The translations under genes and the position numbers were made by a program. Under the pieces are notes generated by a model. That model saw only the letters and a program-made list of their open reading frames with translations, was not told where the DNA came from and searched no databases. From an uncultured Lachnospiraceae bacterium (GTDB lineage Bacteria; Bacillota; Clostridia; Lachnospirales; Lachnospiraceae), in NCBI GenBank assembly GCA_947591115.1, contig CANQCX010000016.1, positions 1 to 17,768 on the forward strand: a stretch of DNA of 17,768 nt, written 5' to 3'. This document shows, piece after piece, positions 14,662 through 17,768 of this stretch. Positions within the stretch are counted from its first letter, which is position 1. Each line of letters opens with the position of its first letter.

Positions 14662-15399
14662 ATGCAATTTCAGAAATTATCTGCACCATCATTAAAGGAA
14701 CTGTTTATTGAGGAAATGGAAAGCAAAATCATTTCCGGAGAATTGGAGATCGGAGCCAAGCTGCCAAGCGAACGCGAACTTGCCGCTTCTATGCAGGTCA
14801 GCCGCGCCGTTGTAAATATGGGGATTGCAGAATTGGTCAAAAAGGGATTTTTATCGGTTCGTCCCAGAATCGGCACGTTTGTTGAGGATTACCGGAGGAA
14901 CGGTTCGTTCGATACCCTCTCGGCGATCATTAAATATAACGGGAATTCGCTGACGGCAGCGCACACGAAATCCATTTTAGAGCTGCTGGCGCTGCTGGTG
15001 CAGCTTACCGCTGCGCTGGATATCCAGTATGCTTCCGATGAAGAGCTGCAAAGCCTGCTTCCGATTTTGGAAAAAGGGCAAAACAGCCAGACCAAAGAAG
15101 AAATGATGGAAAACACCTTCCATCTTTACCATGAGGCTGCCTTTATCAGCAAAAACTTTCTGCTTCCGCTGGTTTTCGCGTCATTTAAAAACCTCCTGAT
15201 CCGCTTCTGGGAGGTGTTTATCTCCGTAAACGGAAAGGAGGTTTTGTATCAGAGCAACCGTATTTTTACCGAATGCCTGTTAAGCCGCGATCTGGAAAAG
15301 ACGATGAACAGCATCCACAATGATACGAAGGACAGCCTGAGAGAGCTGGCAAAAGAGCCAAAGGAGATCATCCCGTTTGCTCCGCTCGGTTTCCGCTGA
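14662..15399 (+). CDS. GntR-family regulator, FadR-like
   Basis: The 245-residue product has a GntR winged helix at about residues 8-75: a typical LPSERELAASMQVSR helix-turn-helix, then GFLSVRPRIGTFV as the wing. The C-terminal part is all helical. Its stretch around residues 152-200 (FHLYHEAAFISKN, then FKNLLIRFWE and the YQSNR segment) follows the pattern of the FadR C-terminal domain (FDYNIFRGLAFASGNP in E. coli), which binds acyl-CoA, better than that of metal-binding FCD domains. An acyl-CoA or similar ligand is therefore plausible but unproven. AGGAGG stands 6 bp before the ATG. The gene is divergent from the acyltransferase operon, and the region between them holds two FadR-like operators, so it most likely controls both itself and that operon. 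It is convergent with the TPR lipoprotein gene, 27 bp apart. Confidence 0.9.
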   Translation: MQFQKLSAPSLKELFIEEMESKIISGELEIGAKLPSERELAASMQVSRAVVNMGIAELVKKGFLSVRPRIGTFVEDYRRNGSFDTLSAIIKYNGNSLTAAHTKSILELLALLVQLTAALDIQYASDEELQSLLPILEKGQNSQTKEEMMENTFHLYHEAAFISKNFLLPLVFASFKNLLIRFWEVFISVNGKEVLYQSNRIFTECLLSRDLEKTMNSIHNDTKDSLRELAKEPKEIIPFAPLGFR

Positions 15400-15426
15400 G
15401 CCGTTGGAAAGCCGGATGCGCGGCGG

Positions 15427-16392
15427 TCAACGCGTTTCTAAAAACGTCTGCTCCCTCTGCGCGTCTTCATCCGACGGGTACAGCTCCAGATAGGATTCCA
15501 GCTCTTTTCTGGCGGAAGCAAAATCGCCGCTTTTTTCGTAGGCAATGACCATATTTTTCATCAATGCCTGACGGTTCGGGACTTCTTCCATTTCCAGTCC
15601 GGTTGAAAAATACGTAATTGCATGGGCGTAATCCCCGTTTTCCATCTGGCGTTTGCCCATCTCGCACAAATCGACGGAATCGGCGATGCCGCTGTCCAGA
15701 TAAGCCTGAAAGCATGCGTCCGCCTGTTCTTTGTCCCCCAGCGCTTCATAAACCTCGGCAAGATAAAAATTCGCTTCGGTATAGTCTTCCTCTACCGCCT
15801 CGGTCAAAAGGGAAACCGCATTCTGCGTATCGCCCAGCAAAAAGGAGATCCTGCCCTTCTGCATGTGATCCTCCGCCTTGTCCCCTTTTTGGTTCAATGC
15901 TTCATTGAGATAATACTGTCCCTCCTCCGCCATATCATGCGCCGCGAGGGATTCGTAAATTCCTATGTAAAGCTCATAATTTCCTTTGTCCTGCGCAACC
16001 GCCGCTCCAAAATCGCTGATCGCTTTTTCGCTGTCGCCCATCTGAAAATATAAATTTCCGCGCAGATAATACGCTTCGGCATTCTGATCGTACTCAATCA
16101 GCGCATTGTAGGTTTCCAGCGCATCCTCGTACGCGCCGTTTAAATACTGCGCCTCCGCCTTATAAAAGCAGATATCCGCTTCTTTCTTCTGGATTTTCCC
16201 GCCGGACTGGTTCAGCGCCTTCTGAAACGCTTCCACCGCCTCATCGTAATCGCCGTTTTCCAGACAGGTAATCCCATACTGACGGTATTTTTCCTGAGCT
16301 TCCTCCTTTTTTTTGCTGCCGCAGCCCATCATAAGACATGCCGCCGTAAGCACCATCACGCACCGCAAGCCTGCGTTCTTTCTGTTTTTCAT
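15427..16392 (-). CDS. TPR-repeat lipoprotein
   Basis: The 321-residue product has a basic N-terminus, a hydrophobic helix (CVMVLTAACLMM) and a lipobox-like MMGC with the likely lipid-anchored Cys24; Met at -3 is not ideal, so the lipoprotein call is probable rather than certain. The mature part is made almost wholly of about eight 34-residue tetratricopeptide repeats, with the expected G-D-Y/A-A pattern (for example LENGDYDEAVEAFQKAL). Such proteins are binding scaffolds on the outer face of the membrane; no enzyme motif is present and the partner is unknown. A TTG-initiated longer frame starts at 16410, but the ATG at 16392 has GGGAGG 7 bp upstream and gives a normal signal peptide. No clear promoter lies between it and the terminator at 16439-16466, so low read-through transcription is possible. 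Confidence 0.87.
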   Translation of the reverse strand: MKNRKNAGLRCVMVLTAACLMMGCGSKKKEEAQEKYRQYGITCLENGDYDEAVEAFQKALNQSGGKIQKKEADICFYKAEAQYLNGAYEDALETYNALIEYDQNAEAYYLRGNLYFQMGDSEKAISDFGAAVAQDKGNYELYIGIYESLAAHDMAEEGQYYLNEALNQKGDKAEDHMQKGRISFLLGDTQNAVSLLTEAVEEDYTEANFYLAEVYEALGDKEQADACFQAYLDSGIADSVDLCEMGKRQMENGDYAHAITYFSTGLEMEEVPNRQALMKNMVIAYEKSGDFASARKELESYLELYPSDEDAQREQTFLETR

Positions 16393-16438
16393 GCGTTTCC
16401 TCCCAAACAAGGCTTAAAATAAAAGAAAAAGACAAAAC

Positions 16439-16466
16439 GGGCCTTCCCTTTCAAAGAGGAAAGCCC
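16439..16466. terminator. Bidirectional rho-independent terminator
   Basis: GGGCCTTCC (16439-16447) pairs with GGAAAGCCC (16458-16466) over 9 bp with one G-T wobble and a 10-base loop. T-rich runs follow on both strands: GTTTTTGTTTT on plus, and TTTT then TTTTT on minus. It ends the glycogen phosphorylase/small membrane protein transcript about 25 bp past the restored stop codon. Confidence 0.85.
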
Positions 16467-16490
16467 AGTTTTTGTTTTATCACTGACAGA

Positions 16491-16806
16491 TTACAAACTA
16501 CTCAGGTTCGATACAGACATAATCGCGCCAAGAATGGAATTGCCAAGCGTCAGGATCAGTCCAATGACGCACAAAATGATTCCTGTGATCGCCATATTTC
16601 TCCCCCCCCTGTTTGGTTCCTTTGGCACCGAGAACAATTCCTACGATGGTAACCGGATAACCGAGCAGCGGAAGGCACCATGCGATCAGGCTGCAGATTC
16701 CCAGAACAAGGGATGCAACGGAACAGCCTTTCTGCTCCGGCTGCTGCGGAGGCATATTATAAGGGTTTCCGTTATTGTAATTAAAATTATTATTGACATC
16801 TGACAT
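16491..16806 (-). pseudogene. DUF4190-like small membrane protein, frameshifted at a G8 run
   Basis: From the ATG at 16806 (GAGGAG 8 bp upstream) the frame codes for a polar Asn/Pro/Gln-rich tail (MSDVNNNFNYNNGNPYN), then a first hydrophobic hairpin (SVASLVLGICSLIAWCLPLL) ending in GAKGTKQGG. At the run of eight G (16602-16609) the frame as read goes to a polar, non-hydrophobic tail and stops at 16498. With one G fewer it continues RNMAITGIILCVIGLILTLG, a second hydrophobic segment typical of DUF4190-like proteins, and stops at 16491, for 104 residues. The downstream part is clearly coding, so either a base was inserted, the run is phase-variable, or the read has an error. A frame from GTG at 16821 exists, but that codon lies just before the ribosome binding site. 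The gene starts 44 bp after glycogen phosphorylase and may share its transcript. Confidence 0.75.
16602..16609. repeat. Homopolymer run (C8 on plus, G8 in the coding strand)
   Basis: Eight C in a row fall inside the reading frame of the small membrane protein, at the exact point where its hydrophobic pattern shifts frame. Seven would restore the frame. Confidence 0.9.
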
Positions 16807-16833
16807 GACGTTTCTCCTCACTTTTGTTATTGG

Positions 16834-16847
16834 CAGGCATCCGCCTG
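16834..16847. other. Small hairpin between glycogen phosphorylase and the next gene
   Basis: CAGGC (16834-16838) and GCCTG (16843-16847) form a 5-bp stem with a 4-base loop just past the phosphorylase stop. No T run follows, so it is not a standard terminator; it could be an RNA-stabilising or processing element. Confidence 0.3.
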
Positions 16848-16850
16848 ATA

Positions 16851-17768
16851 TTAGTTTAATTTCCAGATTTCTTTGTTGTACTGGTCGATCGTACGATCAG
16901 ACGAGAAGAATCCGGCTTTGCTGATATTGACAAGCATCTTTCTTGCCCATGCTTTCCGGTCTTCGTAATCCGCATAGATCCGATCCTTTGCCGCAACGTA
17001 CTCCTTGAAATCCGGGAAGGTCATAAACCAGTCTTTGTACAGCAGTTCGTTGTACAGACGCTCCAGACTTTCGGCGTTTCCGACCGCCTTTAACTCGTCG
17101 CTCACGATAAAGTCAACGGCTTTTTTGATGTCTTCATCCTCGTCATAGTAATTCTTTGCGCAATAATCGCCCCGCTCATAACGTGCGATGACCGTTTCGG
17201 AATCCTCGCCGAACGTATAGATGTTGTCCTCGCCGACCAGCTCTGCGATCTCTACGTTTGCGCCGTCCTTCGTCCCCAGCGTTACGGCTCCGTTCAGCAT
17301 GAACTTCATATTGGACGTACCGGAAGCCTCTTTGGAGGCAAGCGAGATCTGCTCGGAAATATCGCATGCCGGAATCAGCTTCTCCGCAAGGGTTACATTG
17401 TAGTTCTCTACCATAAATACTTTCAGGTACGGACTAACCTCCGGATCGTTGTTGATGACCTCCTGAAGGCAAAGGAGAAGGTGGATGATATCCTTTGCGA
17501 TGGTGTAAGCCGGAGCCGCCTTTGCGCCGAAGAATGCCGTAATCGGTCTTACCGGTTTCTTTCCGGCTTTGATCTCGAAATATTTGTGAATGATATAGAT
17601 GGCATTCATCTGCTGTCTCTTGTACTCATGCAGACGCTTAACCTGAATATCAAAGATCGAAGCGTCGTCAATGTCCATATTCTGCGTGTGCTTTAAGTAT
17701 GCCTTCAGCTCCGATTTCTTCTCGCCCTTGACTGCCAGAAGCTTCTCAAGCACCTGATCGTCATTGAC
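16851..17768 (-). CDS. glgP: Glycogen/maltodextrin phosphorylase, C-terminal 305 residues
   Basis: The frame enters from the right edge of the window and ends at 16851. It matches the C-terminal third of the alpha-glucan phosphorylase family (GT35). FDIQVKRLHEYKRQ is the strongly conserved segment before the active site. EASGTSNMKFMLNG contains the Lys that carries pyridoxal phosphate (NMK, Lys680 in rabbit muscle enzyme). GTKDGANVEI follows as usual, and the protein ends with the typical helices around DYEDRKAWARKMLVNI. The enzyme releases glucose 1-phosphate from glycogen or maltodextrins in the cytoplasm. The N-terminal part lies outside the window; the GTG at 17753 is an internal Val codon, not a start. 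The small DUF4190-like gene lies 44 bp downstream and could be co-transcribed. Confidence 0.95.
   Translation of the reverse strand, partial: VNDDQVLEKLLAVKGEKKSELKAYLKHTQNMDIDDASIFDIQVKRLHEYKRQQMNAIYIIHKYFEIKAGKKPVRPITAFFGAKAAPAYTIAKDIIHLLLCLQEVINNDPEVSPYLKVFMVENYNVTLAEKLIPACDISEQISLASKEASGTSNMKFMLNGAVTLGTKDGANVEIAELVGEDNIYTFGEDSETVIARYERGDYCAKNYYDEDEDIKKAVDFIVSDELKAVGNAESLERLYNELLYKDWFMTFPDFKEYVAAKDRIYADYEDRKAWARKMLVNISKAGFFSSDRTIDQYNKEIWKLN

Noticed and set aside
1..17768. CRISPR arrays, tRNA or rRNA genes, insertion sequence ends, prophage or restriction-modification genes.
   Set aside because: No spaced direct repeats, no cloverleaf-like segments and no transposase, integrase or nuclease motifs were seen on either strand.

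Overview
The window looks like a chromosomal segment of a strictly anaerobic Firmicute, most likely a clostridial gut bacterium of the Lachnospiraceae type. The reasons are an oxygen-sensitive class III ribonucleotide reductase with its activase, strong AGGAGG-type ribosome binding sites, consensus TTGACA/TATAAT-like promoters, and protein families common in that group (DUF554, MraY-like transferase, alcohol acetyltransferase plus zinc-ribbon membrane protein, paired ABC exporters). There are no rRNA or tRNA genes, insertion sequences, phage genes or CRISPR arrays. It reads as core or near-core chromosome with some unusual regulatory detail.

Layout. 1-500 (-): 5' part of a SAM-dependent methyltransferase. 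617-1660 (+): an unrecognised two-helix membrane protein, fired from a promoter back to back with the methyltransferase promoter; its 3' end overlaps the convergent DUF554 gene. 3307-1633 (-): MraY/WecA-like glycosyltransferase 4 followed by the DUF554 membrane protein. 3487-4458 (+): a DRE-TIM aldolase-like enzyme. 7572-4525 (-): nrdD, nrdG and a small membrane protein, ended by a hairpin terminator and preceded by a consensus promoter with two NrdR-box-like sites 32 bp apart. 7767-11406 (+): two overlapping ABC half-transporters forming an asymmetric heterodimeric exporter.

14346-11419 (-): three overlapping genes (condensation-type acyltransferase, zinc-ribbon six-helix membrane protein, HSL-type esterase). 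Across a 315-bp control region lies a divergent FadR/GntR-type regulator (14662-15399, +). That region has two TGGT-ATA-ACCA operators whose arms and spacing match the E. coli FadR box, an inferred leader promoter, a terminator inside the leader, and a second strong promoter. This is the most distinctive system here: a candidate acyl- or lipid-responsive acylation/deacylation cassette.

16392-15427 (-): a TPR lipoprotein. 16806-16491 (-): a small DUF4190-like membrane protein split by a frameshift at a G8 run. 17768-16851 (-): C-terminal part of glycogen phosphorylase.

Several starts were moved from the longest open frame to the codon supported by a ribosome binding site or by overlap with the previous gene: 9514, 12396, 13061, 16392 and 16806. 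Family calls rest on motif recognition alone; no database search was possible.
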